Below, in pieces: positions 1-8,445 of a stretch of 64,000 bases of DNA. A model generated the notes under the pieces. It was not told where the DNA came from. It saw only the letters and a list, made by a program, of their open reading frames with translations, and did not search any database. The first letter of the stretch is position 1. Each line of letters opens with the position of its first letter. This DNA comes from Aureispira sp964445645. GTDB taxonomy: Bacteria; Bacteroidota; Bacteroidia; Chitinophagales; Saprospiraceae. The translations under genes and the position numbers were made by a program. The stretch lies in assembly GCA_964445645.1 (NCBI GenBank), contig CAYULH010000010.1, positions 1 to 64,000 of the forward strand. The letters run 5' to 3'.

Positions 1-174
1 TCAGTTGACGCTAAAAGTAAACGGGCTAAAAACCGAGGCTCTGCCGAACCGAACCACAGGTGAGCTCATGAACGAAGTGAACTAACTCACGCAAGTAAAC
101 GATTCTTTTTTGCACCTATTTATTCACTCCATACAGCTTGAAACGGTGTAGAATTGCTGACTAAATAAACCATT
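1..174. other. Upstream flank of trkA, no gene seen
   Basis: No convincing reading frame is visible in the first 174 bases. A weak imperfect inverted repeat (gtgag ... ctcac, about 61-93) followed by a short T run could be the terminator of a gene outside the window, but its stem has several mismatches. Confidence 0.3.
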
Positions 175-1515
175 ATGAAAATCATTATTGCAGGTGCTGG
201 TGGTGTAGGATTTCACTTGGCCAAATTGCTATCCAAGGAAAATCAAGACATTACCGTAATAGATGTTAATGAAAATGTATTATTGCACATGTCTACTCAC
301 TTGGATGTCATGACCTTCAAAGGAGATGGCACCTCTATAGAAGTACTACGAGAGGCCAACGTCAATAAGGCTGATTTATTTATTGCCGTAACAACCTCTG
401 AGTCTTCTAATTTACTGATGGCTATTTTGGCCAAGCAAACAGGAGCAAAGAAAACCATTGCACGGGTCAACAACCCCGAATACTTTGAGCCTGCCCAATT
501 GGAGAGTTTTGAACGCTTGGGTGTCAATTCCCTAATTTCGCCCAATTTGTTGGCGGCCCAAGAGGTTTCGCTCCTCTTAGAGCAAAGTTCTTGTACAGAT
601 ATTGTCAACTTTGAGGATGGTAAAATTTCGTTGGTAGGATTTACCCTAGATACGACCTGCCCACTTATCAACCGAACTATTTATGACATCGATCAAGCGC
701 ATTCAGATTTTGATTTTAGGGGGGTGTCTATTTTGCGTGGTTATGAGACAATTATCCCACGTGGTAAGACCATGCTTCGGAAAGGTGATCATTTGTATAT
801 TGCTGCCAAGCAAAAAAACATTGATAAGGCATTGAGTTTTGCAGGCAAACAAATAAAACCGATTAAGCGTGTGATGATTATTGGGGGAAGCCGCCTAGCT
901 TTGCTTGCTGCCAAATTATTAGAAAAGAAATACGAAATCACCCTAGTTGTATCTGACCGAGAGCGGGGAAGAGAATTTGTAGAGCAATTGCACCACTGTT
1001 TGGTTATCCATGCAGATACCAACAATATTGATGCACTCAAAGAAGAGGGACTGGAAAGAATGGATGCCTTTATTGCACTCACACCCAATTCGGAAACCAA
1101 TATTGTTACCAGTTTGATGGCTGAGGAGCTTGGTGTTTACAAAACTATTGCCTTGGTAGAGAATGTCAATTACACGCACATTTCTAAGAATATTGGGGTA
1201 GATACCATTATCAATAAGAAACTGATTGCAGCCAACAAAATTTTCCGATTTATCAGACGTGGCAAGGTAAAAGAGATTATTAGTTTGAATGGGGTGGATG
1301 CCGAAGTGATTGAATTTGAATTGCATAAGAAAAACCGTGTCCTCAAACACCCTATTCGAGATTTGCACCTGCCCGAAAAATCTATTATTGCAGGGGTTGT
1401 GAGAGGGGATGAAAGCTATATTCCCGATGGAGATTTTCGATTTGAGCTCAATGACAAAGTTATTGTTTTTGCCCAACCCGAGGCCATTCATCAAGTAGAA
1501 GAAATTTTTAAATAA
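175..1515 (+). CDS. trkA: Trk potassium uptake regulatory protein TrkA
   Basis: This is the cytoplasmic NAD(H)-binding gating subunit of the Trk K+ transporter. The 446 residues show the usual duplicated layout: an N-terminal Rossmann domain opening with GAGGVGFHLA (residues 7-16), a TrkA_C domain at about 140-220, a second Rossmann domain opening RVMIIGGSRLALLAAK at about 233, and a second TrkA_C domain to the end. The length matches full-size double-domain TrkA. The stop codon is separated by a single base from the ATG of trkH, so the two are certainly co-transcribed. Identification is firm. Confidence 0.96.
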   Translation: MKIIIAGAGGVGFHLAKLLSKENQDITVIDVNENVLLHMSTHLDVMTFKGDGTSIEVLREANVNKADLFIAVTTSESSNLLMAILAKQTGAKKTIARVNNPEYFEPAQLESFERLGVNSLISPNLLAAQEVSLLLEQSSCTDIVNFEDGKISLVGFTLDTTCPLINRTIYDIDQAHSDFDFRGVSILRGYETIIPRGKTMLRKGDHLYIAAKQKNIDKALSFAGKQIKPIKRVMIIGGSRLALLAAKLLEKKYEITLVVSDRERGREFVEQLHHCLVIHADTNNIDALKEEGLERMDAFIALTPNSETNIVTSLMAEELGVYKTIALVENVNYTHISKNIGVDTIINKKLIAANKIFRFIRRGKVKEIISLNGVDAEVIEFELHKKNRVLKHPIRDLHLPEKSIIAGVVRGDESYIPDGDFRFELNDKVIVFAQPEAIHQVEEIFK

Positions 1516-1516
1516 A

Positions 1517-2980
1517 ATGATAGATTTTGGCACGATCTCCAATGTAGTTGGAGCGCTGTTGATTAGTTTGGGCTTGTTTATGCTCACCGCACTCCCCTTT
1601 GCTTGGTACTACGGCCAAGGAGATGCACTTCCCATTACGTTGGCCGCAGGTACTACTATGCTTGTAGGCGCCTTATCTTGGTGGTACAAGTTCAAGGTCA
1701 AAGAAAATGTAGGCAAACGAGAAGGCTACCTTATTGTATTGATTGGTTGGCTCACCATGTCTATTTTTAGCATGTTGCCTTATTTGTTTAGTGGCACTTT
1801 TACCAGTTTGAGTGATGCTTTTTTTGAAAGTGTTTCGGGGCTGACCACTACAGGAGCCTCTGTACTCAATGATATTGAGGCCGTTCCTGCTGGCGTTCTA
1901 TTTTGGCGCAGTCTTACACAGTGGATTGGTGGCATGGGTATTATTGTATTAATGGTGGCCATATTCCCATTATTGGGTATTGGAGGGGTAGAGCTATTTG
2001 TAGCAGAGGCACCGGGTAGTTCCTTGGAGAAAATTCACCCCCGAATAAAAGAAATTGCCAAGCGGCTCTGGTTTATTTATTTGGGCCTGACCACTTTGCT
2101 TATGTTCATTCTTTGGGCATTGGGCATGACCTTTTATGAAGCCATCAATCATGCACTTACCACCATGGCTACAGGTGGATTTTCGACCAAAAATGCTAGT
2201 GTTGCTCATTTTACCAGCCCAGCGATACAATACACCATTCTTATTTTTATGTTTTTGGCAGGCATCAATTATACGGTTTTGTATTATGGCTTGACCAGAA
2301 AATTTGACAAAGTATGGCGCAGTGATGAATTCAAGACCTATTTGGCTTTGGTGTTGCTACTCACAGTAGTGGTTACTAGTACTATTTATTCGGTTACTGA
2401 TTTGAGTTTTGAACAATCCTTTAGGGATGCGGCCTTCCAAATTGTTTCTATTGTTACAACAACAGGTTTTGTTTCTGCCGACTATACTTCGTGGACTCCT
2501 GCCCTGACACTTCTATTTTTCTTTTTACTCTTTATGGGTGCTTGTGCGGGTTCTACTAGTGGTGGTATCAAAATCATTCGTCACTTGGTCTTTTTTAAGA
2601 ATTCTTTCTTAGAATTTAAACGCTTGCTGCACCCCAATGCCATTATTAGAACAAAAATTGATAACCAAGTAGTTGTGCCTAAGGTAATGACTCATATTTT
2701 GGTTTTTTTGCTGCTCTATTTGATGTTATTTTTCTTTGGCTCCCTCATCATGGTTGCCATTCTCAATGACTTTGACCAGCCGTTGCTGTCGGCTCTTGGG
2801 GCTGTAGCGACTGCCTTGGGCAATGTGGGGCCTGCTTTGGCTGATTTGAGCCCTGTAGATAACTTTGCGGCCGTTCCTGCTAGTGGAAAATATGTACTCA
2901 CTGTATTAATGCTCCTTGGCCGATTGGAGTTGTTTACTATTTTGGTGGTGTTTACACCTTATTTTTGGCGTTCTAACTAA
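1517..2980 (+). CDS. trkH: Trk potassium uptake membrane protein TrkH
   Basis: This is the K+-conducting inner-membrane subunit, partner of the preceding TrkA. The 487 residues are strongly hydrophobic, with about ten membrane segments in the four-fold M1-P-M2 arrangement. The four selectivity-filter loops are visible: SGLTTTGAS, TMATGGFST, IVTTTGFVS and ALGNVGPAL. A GSTSGGIK loop typical of TrkH/KtrB also follows the third filter. It starts one base after the trkA stop, which supports translational coupling. It ends 34 bases before a convergent gene. Confidence 0.96.
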   Translation: MIDFGTISNVVGALLISLGLFMLTALPFAWYYGQGDALPITLAAGTTMLVGALSWWYKFKVKENVGKREGYLIVLIGWLTMSIFSMLPYLFSGTFTSLSDAFFESVSGLTTTGASVLNDIEAVPAGVLFWRSLTQWIGGMGIIVLMVAIFPLLGIGGVELFVAEAPGSSLEKIHPRIKEIAKRLWFIYLGLTTLLMFILWALGMTFYEAINHALTTMATGGFSTKNASVAHFTSPAIQYTILIFMFLAGINYTVLYYGLTRKFDKVWRSDEFKTYLALVLLLTVVVTSTIYSVTDLSFEQSFRDAAFQIVSIVTTTGFVSADYTSWTPALTLLFFFLLFMGACAGSTSGGIKIIRHLVFFKNSFLEFKRLLHPNAIIRTKIDNQVVVPKVMTHILVFLLLYLMLFFFGSLIMVAILNDFDQPLLSALGAVATALGNVGPALADLSPVDNFAAVPASGKYVLTVLMLLGRLELFTILVVFTPYFWRSN

Positions 2981-3014
2981 TAACTCTCTAATGATAAGAG
3001 CAGTCTTTCTATTG

Positions 3015-3410
3015 CTAAATATTGGGAAATTTGATTCGTGCATACACATAATAGCACAGCAAGCAGACGGTATATAATACCCCCAATGCACTAATTGGAA
3101 ACTGTGCATCGCCCGGACCCCAACCTAAAATTACAATTAACAAAAAACAAAATATACAAAAAATAATAGTAGCCATTGCCATTACCTTGTAGGCTTGTAT
3201 TTGGTTTCTATTGGCTGCTTGCAATACAATGCCCCCCACCGTACAAATACCTCCTGTAACAACAATGCTCTCTATATCATAAACAGCAAGTACGGCTGTT
3301 ACCACAATGGTTATCAACAATAGAATAGTCCAATATCTTAGAAAGGTACTGGGGGGCACCCAAGAACTGGGCTTTTGCAAATCGCTGAAATCATCTAAAG
3401 GCTTATTCAT
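3015..3410 (-). CDS. Small four-helix membrane protein, unrecognised
   Basis: The 131-residue protein has a short polar N-terminus (MNKPLDDFSDLQKPSS) followed by four hydrophobic segments at about residues 27-45, 49-66, 75-97 and 104-123, so it is very likely an integral inner-membrane protein. No family motif is recognised. It is convergent with trkH and divergent from the histidine kinase gene, and it stands alone. A large hairpin lies in the divergent region upstream of it. Confidence 0.6.
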   Translation of the reverse strand: MNKPLDDFSDLQKPSSWVPPSTFLRYWTILLLITIVVTAVLAVYDIESIVVTGGICTVGGIVLQAANRNQIQAYKVMAMATIIFCIFCFLLIVILGWGPGDAQFPISALGVLYTVCLLCYYVYARIKFPNI

Positions 3411-3517
3411 AATTATTATGAGCTAATTTTTGATAAAAAAGATTGGTATAAATTTATTTTTAGTGCAGACCAAAAGTTTTTAACCTCCATGTTTTAGGTC
3501 TAGAAACGTGCAGAATA

Positions 3518-3562
3518 CCATTTTTGTAAAGACTATCAAAAAAAACGTCTATACAAAAATGG
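3518..3562. repeat. 16-bp inverted repeat in divergent promoter region
   Basis: The arm at 3518-3533 (ccatttttgtaaagac) pairs with 3547-3562 with one mismatch in 16, around a 13-base A-rich loop. It sits between two divergent start codons and lacks a following T run, so an operator or attenuating structure is more likely than a terminator. Confidence 0.5.
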
Positions 3563-3628
3563 AACGCTACCACTCATGTCTATTGCTCTACTAAATAAAA
3601 GCTTTAACTATTTTCTTTTATTATTTAA

Positions 3629-3636
3629 TAATTTTG
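3629..3636 (+). promoter_or_regulatory. Candidate Bacteroidota -7 box upstream of histidine kinase gene
   Basis: TAATTTTG fits the Bacteroidota sigma-A -7 consensus TAnnTTTG and lies about 105 bases before the kinase start. No clear TTG -33 element is seen at the usual spacing. Confidence 0.3.
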
Positions 3637-3741
3637 TACTTTGGTGGCACATACTAAATCTAAGTTTTTACTCCACTTCCCCCCAAATACATATACTAAC
3701 TATATTGCAAATCAAAAGCTACCAATTCTATTAATTGGTTT

Positions 3742-5418
3742 ATGGTTTTTTGTATGTTGAAAACACACCTACTATTTCTTGTATTATTGCTTTGCTCATC
3801 TCTAGTGTATGGAAAAGACTATTTTACAACCAAAACAAAGCAATTAATTGCAGCTACCGACCCGCTCATTTATAACAATGAGTTTATTGAAGCACAAAAT
3901 GTCATTTCTGAATATCTAGAAGATACCAATCTTCAAGCAAAAGAAGCATTTTATGGCTACTTCTTGCAAGCTGAAATCACCAAAACAGCAGGTGATTCTC
4001 GGCTGGCTATTTCTATGCTCTTGTCAGCCAATAAACTATTATCAGACTTACAAAACGAAGAAAAATTGTTATACAAGGCTTTTGTTTATGGCAATATAGC
4101 AGAATGTCACTTTAATGCCTATGAGTATGATGAAGCCAAAAAAAATGCCCTCAAATCCATTAGTTTTCATCCCGACAATCCACTCAAAAACAATGGGCAT
4201 GCCATCAATCATTTGATTATTGGTTATGCACATCGTATAAACAATGAGTACAAGGAAGCAGCCAAGTATTACCAAGCAGCCGAAAAAGCCTACCAAGCTA
4301 GTGGCAGCTATTGTGAATTGCCCCTTTGTTACAATAAAATAGGTAATTTGTATATGGCCCAAAAAGAATACAAATTGGCCAATTATTATATAGATAAAGC
4401 TTTGGATATAGCAGATTCTTGCAACATTGAGCGCTATACATTGCTGGCTAGTATTGCAAAATTAAAACTGCTTGAAGAAGAAAAACGTTATAAAGAGGCT
4501 TTTCTATTAACAAAAAGTATAAAAGCGTTAGAAAAAAAACTTCAAAAGAAAAATCAGCTCAAACTAGTAGCCGATTTGCAAATCAAATACCAAACGGCCT
4601 TAGCACAAACAGAAAACCAAAAACTAAAAGAAACGGCTGTTATTGTTCAGCAAAATAATACCTTCAAAATCCTTCTACTCTCTAGTTTTTTGTTTTTTGC
4701 CCTTGTCCTTGTATTGGCTGGCGCACTACTTCTGCGAATTCGCAACCAAAAAAACGCTAAACTGGAAAAACAACTAGAAAAAATTAACCAACAAAATAAA
4801 GAGCGAGCAGCCTTGCTCAAAGAGGTACACCACCGCGTCAAAAACAACATGCAGGTGATTACCAGTCTTCTGCACTTAGAAGCGGCCAACAAAAGTGATA
4901 CTCCAAAAGATGTGGCTCACCTATTTCAAAATAGCCAAAACAGAATTAATGCAATGGCCTTAGTGCATGAAACCCTCTATCAATCTGATGATGTTTCTAC
5001 CATTGCTATAGCACCTTATATTCAAGATTTGGTCAATTTTCTTTATGAGAATCTCAAACAACCACACCATAATATTGAATTTGATCTCCAAATTCCCGAT
5101 GTTCACTTTGGACTAGATACAGCCATTCCTCTAGGTTTGCTGCTCAATGAAATTTTGAGCAATTCCTTGGTACATGGCTTGGCTGAACAAACAGAAGGTA
5201 AAATTCATATACATATTGTTCCTTTGCTCAATGATGATTATCAGCTCCTGATAGGAGATAATGGCAAGGGTATGGAAGCATTCAAGACCATGCTCCGAAA
5301 ACGAAGTCTTGGGCTTTCTTTAATCAAAAAATTAGTGCGCCAATTGCAAGGCTCTATCAATACTGTAAAGACTACAGATGGCTGTCATTATGATATTAAT
5401 TTTCATGCTGTTTATTAG
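3742..5418 (+). CDS. TPR-containing sensor histidine kinase (HisKA_2 type)
   Basis: This is a membrane sensor kinase. A signal peptide (about residues 5-24; an in-frame ATG at 3754 is an alternative start) leads to a periplasmic region of tetratricopeptide-like helical repeats (about 40-300). One membrane helix follows (about 309-331), then a cytoplasmic coiled coil and a HisKA_2 phospho-acceptor block, LKEVHHRVKNNMQVITSLL, with tandem His. The C-terminal HATPase_c domain shows an N-box (NEILSNSLVHGL) and GDNGKGM. Such 'KNNMQVI' kinases are common in Bacteroidota and usually act with LytTR or NarL-type regulators. None is adjacent here, so the kinase is an orphan and its signal is unknown. 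Confidence 0.9.
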   Translation: MVFCMLKTHLLFLVLLLCSSLVYGKDYFTTKTKQLIAATDPLIYNNEFIEAQNVISEYLEDTNLQAKEAFYGYFLQAEITKTAGDSRLAISMLLSANKLLSDLQNEEKLLYKAFVYGNIAECHFNAYEYDEAKKNALKSISFHPDNPLKNNGHAINHLIIGYAHRINNEYKEAAKYYQAAEKAYQASGSYCELPLCYNKIGNLYMAQKEYKLANYYIDKALDIADSCNIERYTLLASIAKLKLLEEEKRYKEAFLLTKSIKALEKKLQKKNQLKLVADLQIKYQTALAQTENQKLKETAVIVQQNNTFKILLLSSFLFFALVLVLAGALLLRIRNQKNAKLEKQLEKINQQNKERAALLKEVHHRVKNNMQVITSLLHLEAANKSDTPKDVAHLFQNSQNRINAMALVHETLYQSDDVSTIAIAPYIQDLVNFLYENLKQPHHNIEFDLQIPDVHFGLDTAIPLGLLLNEILSNSLVHGLAEQTEGKIHIHIVPLLNDDYQLLIGDNGKGMEAFKTMLRKRSLGLSLIKKLVRQLQGSINTVKTTDGCHYDINFHAVY

Positions 5419-5451
5419 ACCTTATTAGGTAATAGATTTGATGTAAACAAT

Positions 5452-6309
5452 ATGCCCCGTTTATTAGAATGGTTCTTATTTCCTCCTACCAGCTTGTCTA
5501 TTTCGGCTCTACACCAAAAAATAGCCCACAAAACTATCCTAATCACTGGGGCGAGTTATGGTATTGGTGCCGCAACCGCCCATTTATTGGCTGCCCCAAA
5601 CGTTCATTTAATACTGGTCGCTCGTACCCAAACACGTTTGCAAGCATTACAACAAGAATTGGAACATAAAGGCGCTATGGTAGATTTCTATGCCACTGAC
5701 TTAACCGATGCCGCCCAAGTAGAGCAATTATTACATAAACTCCAACCTCAAAAGCTGGATATTATCATCAATAATGCAGGGCACTCTATTTTGCGCTCCA
5801 TACACCAAGCCAAGGATCGTTATCATGATTTTGAGCGCACTATGGCTATTAATTACTTGGGGCCAGTACGGCTCTTATTGCCCTTGCTCCAAAAGCTAGA
5901 GACACAAGCAGGGCACCTAATCAATGTTTCGGCACTCAATGTATTGCTGCTGCCTGCGCCCTATTGGTCGGCCTATCAAGCTTCCAAAACAGCTTTTGAC
6001 CAATGGTTTAGGTGCGTGGCTCCCGAATTGCGCGCCAAAGGGGTAATCTGTAGCAGTATTTATTTTCCTTTGGTTAGAACACGCATGATCGCCCCTACCC
6101 AAGCCTATCAGAACACCCCTGCACTTGCTCCTGAACAAGCGGCGGCAATTCTTGGTAAAATAATGCTCACCCAAAAAACACAATACAAACCTTGGTGGGC
6201 TATCTTTGCCCAATTGGGCAGTGCTTTTTTTAGACGACCTTGGGAATGGGGCTGCACGTGGTGGATTAGGCGGCGAGCTGCTCAATCCTCTTCAAAAGAA
6301 ACCCCTTAA
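5452..6309 (+). CDS. Short-chain dehydrogenase/reductase (SDR)
   Basis: This is an NAD(P)-dependent oxidoreductase of the classical SDR family. Visible motifs are the cofactor glycine motif TGASYGIG, NNAG in the central strand, the catalytic Ser in LINVSALN, and YxxxK in AYQASK. The 285 residues are slightly longer than the usual 250, because of an N-terminal leader of about 25 residues and a basic C-terminal tail. The gene lies 33 bases after the kinase gene and precedes an acyl-CoA ligase in the same direction, so a role in lipid or fatty-acid metabolism is plausible. The substrate cannot be told from sequence. Confidence 0.88.
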   Translation: MPRLLEWFLFPPTSLSISALHQKIAHKTILITGASYGIGAATAHLLAAPNVHLILVARTQTRLQALQQELEHKGAMVDFYATDLTDAAQVEQLLHKLQPQKLDIIINNAGHSILRSIHQAKDRYHDFERTMAINYLGPVRLLLPLLQKLETQAGHLINVSALNVLLLPAPYWSAYQASKTAFDQWFRCVAPELRAKGVICSSIYFPLVRTRMIAPTQAYQNTPALAPEQAAAILGKIMLTQKTQYKPWWAIFAQLGSAFFRRPWEWGCTWWIRRRAAQSSSKETP

Positions 6310-6399
6310 TGAAGCGACATCCTTAGCTTTTGTGTATCTTGTTGTGCATTTTTTGTTATAAAATTGTGGTTATCTTTTGTCCTTACTTCGTTGGAAATC

Positions 6400-6471
6400 G
6401 TATCTAATTGATTATCAGCTTATTACAGAATAGAAATCAAGACCATAAAAGGCTGATAATCAACTAGATAC
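6400..6471. repeat. 20-bp near-perfect inverted repeat before acyl-CoA ligase gene
   Basis: Arm 6400-6419 (gtatctaattgattatcagc) is complementary to 6452-6471 with one mismatch, enclosing a 32-base loop. No T run follows on either strand. It may be an operator, an mRNA structure in the ligase leader, or the ends of a very small mobile repeat. Confidence 0.55.
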
Positions 6472-6564
6472 AAGATGCTTTTTTATCTTTTTTGTAAAAA
6501 AAGTAAAAAATCCACGAAGTATTATTTTGTACTACTCCATTTTGTAATCAAGCAATCCAATGAT

Positions 6565-8100
6565 ATGGCCATTCCAATCAAAGCATTATACCAAGCCAAA
6601 TTAGCCACACCTGCTGGTCTTTTCCGCTTTTCTCGTGCTTTACTTAGCAGAGGCAGCAATCTGCTGGTTTTGCTCGAAGTAGCCGCCAAAAACCAAGGCG
6701 ACAAAGTCGCCTTAGCAGAACCAGAATGTACCACAACGTATGCACAATTGTATCAGCAAACCCTGCAATTAGCCGTACAGTGGCAACAAAAAGGGCTTGA
6801 AGCTGGGCAGAATTTTGGCCTAATGGGGCGCAATCACCGCCATTTAGTAGTGAGTTTGTTTGCCCTTTCTGCCTTGGGAGTCAACTGCTTTTTGATTCCT
6901 GCTGCGCTCCCCTTGGCCGATTTCAAACAATTGTTGGAGCAGCAAGATTTGGATGGGGTTGTTTATGATTTGACAGATTGGGAAATCATACATCGTTCGG
7001 GTTTTGGTGGGCAGCGCTGGCTGTTTACCCACTTGAGCTTGCCCAATGTACAAGAGCTTACAGAATGCCCATTGCCACCCAAATTCAAATTGCCACGCAC
7101 CAAAGCAGGCCAACTCGTCACCTTATCAGGCGGCACTACAGGCATTCCCAAAGGCAGCAGCCGACGCTCTAGTATAAAACAATTTCTAGCTCCTTTCTTT
7201 GCATTATTGCGCCAATTGGAATTACAAAGCTACAAAAGCACCTATATTGCTACGCCTATTTATCATGGTTTTGGACTTTCTGCCCTGTTGGTTTCGGTGG
7301 CCTTGGGTGCTACCATTACTATAATCCCCAAATTTGATAAAGCTACTGTTTTTAGATTATTATTACAACAAAAAGTACAAGTGTGGGTTGCCGTACCTAC
7401 TATTATACAACGCCTTATCAACAGCAGCCGATTGGAGTTGATTTACACCCGATTGATTTTGAGTGGTGGTGCGCCGCTTGCACCTGCCCTAGTAGCACAG
7501 GTTCAGCAAAAAAAGAACATTCAGCTTGCCAATTTGTACGGCACTTCTGAAGCTGGTTTTTGTGTATTGGCAAATAATGAGGACTTGCAAAAACATCCCA
7601 ACTCTATAGGCAAGGCCATTGCGGGGGCGCAATTGCGTATTGTAGATGAGGCAGGGGGAGCAGTCGAGACCAATGAAGTGGGCCATTTGCAAGTCAGAAC
7701 TGCTTGGCGTGCCCAACAGGCCGAAGAGCAATGGGTGGATACCGATGATTGTGCAAAAATGGACGAAGAGGGCTATTATTTCTTGCAAGGTCGCCAAAGT
7801 GACCGCATTGTTTCGGGGGGCATCAATGTCTACCCCTTGGTGGTGCAGCAACTCCTAGCAACCCACCCTGCCATTGAACAAGCTGCTGTCATAGGCATCC
7901 CTGACCAAGAATTTGGCGAAAGCCTAGCCGCCTATCTCGTTCTAGCCAAAGATACGGTACTTACCGTAGAGGAAATAAAAGCATGGCTCCAAGACAAAGC
8001 CAGCAAGGAACAACAACCCAAACAATGGCATTTTCTGTCGGCACTTCCGCTTACGCCTATTGGCAAAATAGATAAGAAGGCACTACAAGCAAGCCACTAA
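6565..8100 (+). CDS. Acyl-CoA synthetase / AMP-dependent ligase
   Basis: This member of the ANL adenylating superfamily activates a carboxylic acid (probably a fatty acid) as acyl-AMP and then acyl-CoA. The motifs run in order: the phosphate-binding loop SGGTTGIPKG (about residue 188), LYGTSEAGF (about 324), the ATP-binding region with YYFLQGRQSDRIVSGGINVYP split over about 408-428, and the C-terminal catalytic lysine in LTPIGKIDKKAL (about 499). I chose the ATG at 6565 (MAIPIKALYQ). The frame is open for 30 more codons upstream, but that part is atypical for the family and overlaps the inverted repeat. The predicted protein has 511 residues. The preceding SDR could work in the same pathway. 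Confidence 0.9.
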   Translation: MAIPIKALYQAKLATPAGLFRFSRALLSRGSNLLVLLEVAAKNQGDKVALAEPECTTTYAQLYQQTLQLAVQWQQKGLEAGQNFGLMGRNHRHLVVSLFALSALGVNCFLIPAALPLADFKQLLEQQDLDGVVYDLTDWEIIHRSGFGGQRWLFTHLSLPNVQELTECPLPPKFKLPRTKAGQLVTLSGGTTGIPKGSSRRSSIKQFLAPFFALLRQLELQSYKSTYIATPIYHGFGLSALLVSVALGATITIIPKFDKATVFRLLLQQKVQVWVAVPTIIQRLINSSRLELIYTRLILSGGAPLAPALVAQVQQKKNIQLANLYGTSEAGFCVLANNEDLQKHPNSIGKAIAGAQLRIVDEAGGAVETNEVGHLQVRTAWRAQQAEEQWVDTDDCAKMDEEGYYFLQGRQSDRIVSGGINVYPLVVQQLLATHPAIEQAAVIGIPDQEFGESLAAYLVLAKDTVLTVEEIKAWLQDKASKEQQPKQWHFLSALPLTPIGKIDKKALQASH

Positions 8101-8102
8101 TG

Positions 8103-8234
8103 CTATGCCTTGGGGCGATAAATGGCTAGTGTTTGCTCGGCATGAATGCCAAATTGTTGGGCTTTGTATAGGGCTTTTTGTGGATTGGCTAAGGCTTGGA
8201 GTTGGTTGAGTGTGGTGTTGAGTTGGGGGTGCAT
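8103..8234 (-). pseudogene. N-terminal relic of a probable DNA alkylation repair (AlkD-like) gene
   Basis: A 43-codon frame (MHPQLNTTLNQLQALANPQK to AIYRPKA) begins at an ATG and then stops. The text 'LQALANPQKALYKAQQFGIHAEQTLAIYRPK' (broken here as LQALANPQKALYK and AQQFGIHAEQTLAIYRPK) resembles the N-terminus of HEAT-repeat DNA alkylation repair proteins, which normally continue for about 180 residues. Only this head remains, ending three bases after the ligase stop. The family call rests on a short pattern and is tentative. The truncation lies at the edge of the RM island. Confidence 0.45.
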
Positions 8235-8305
8235 GGTTTTTGGTATTGTGACGGTAGCAATAATAAATTAAGCAATAATTTTTCACTCTACTAAAGGGAT
8301 AATGT

Positions 8306-8338
8306 TTGATATAAAAATCGCAATTCTTTTTAACTTTG
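8306..8338 (+). promoter_or_regulatory. Candidate Bacteroidota promoter for the RM operon
   Basis: TTG at 8306-8308, a 22-base spacer and TAACTTTG at 8331-8338 fit the Bacteroidota -33/-7 consensus (TTG, 17-23 bases, TAnnTTTG). The start of the first methyltransferase is about 108 bases downstream. Confidence 0.5.
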
Positions 8339-8445
8339 TTAGAATACAGTTTTTTGATTAAAATATCCTACTTAGTAAATTTCTTTTACCAATTAGGTTC
8401 AAAAGGTATATTGGTGCATTTAGCTTAGAAAACAATAAATACTTA

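Larger units (their letters stand above)
3411..3741. other. Divergent intergenic region
   Basis: These 331 A+T-rich bases separate two divergently read genes and hold no gene. They contain a strong inverted repeat (3518-3562) and a candidate -7 box (3629-3636), both listed separately. Confidence 0.5.

Noticed and set aside
943..1587. 214-codon leftward frame opposite trkA
   Set aside because: It is antisense to conserved TrkA sequence and has no family signal.
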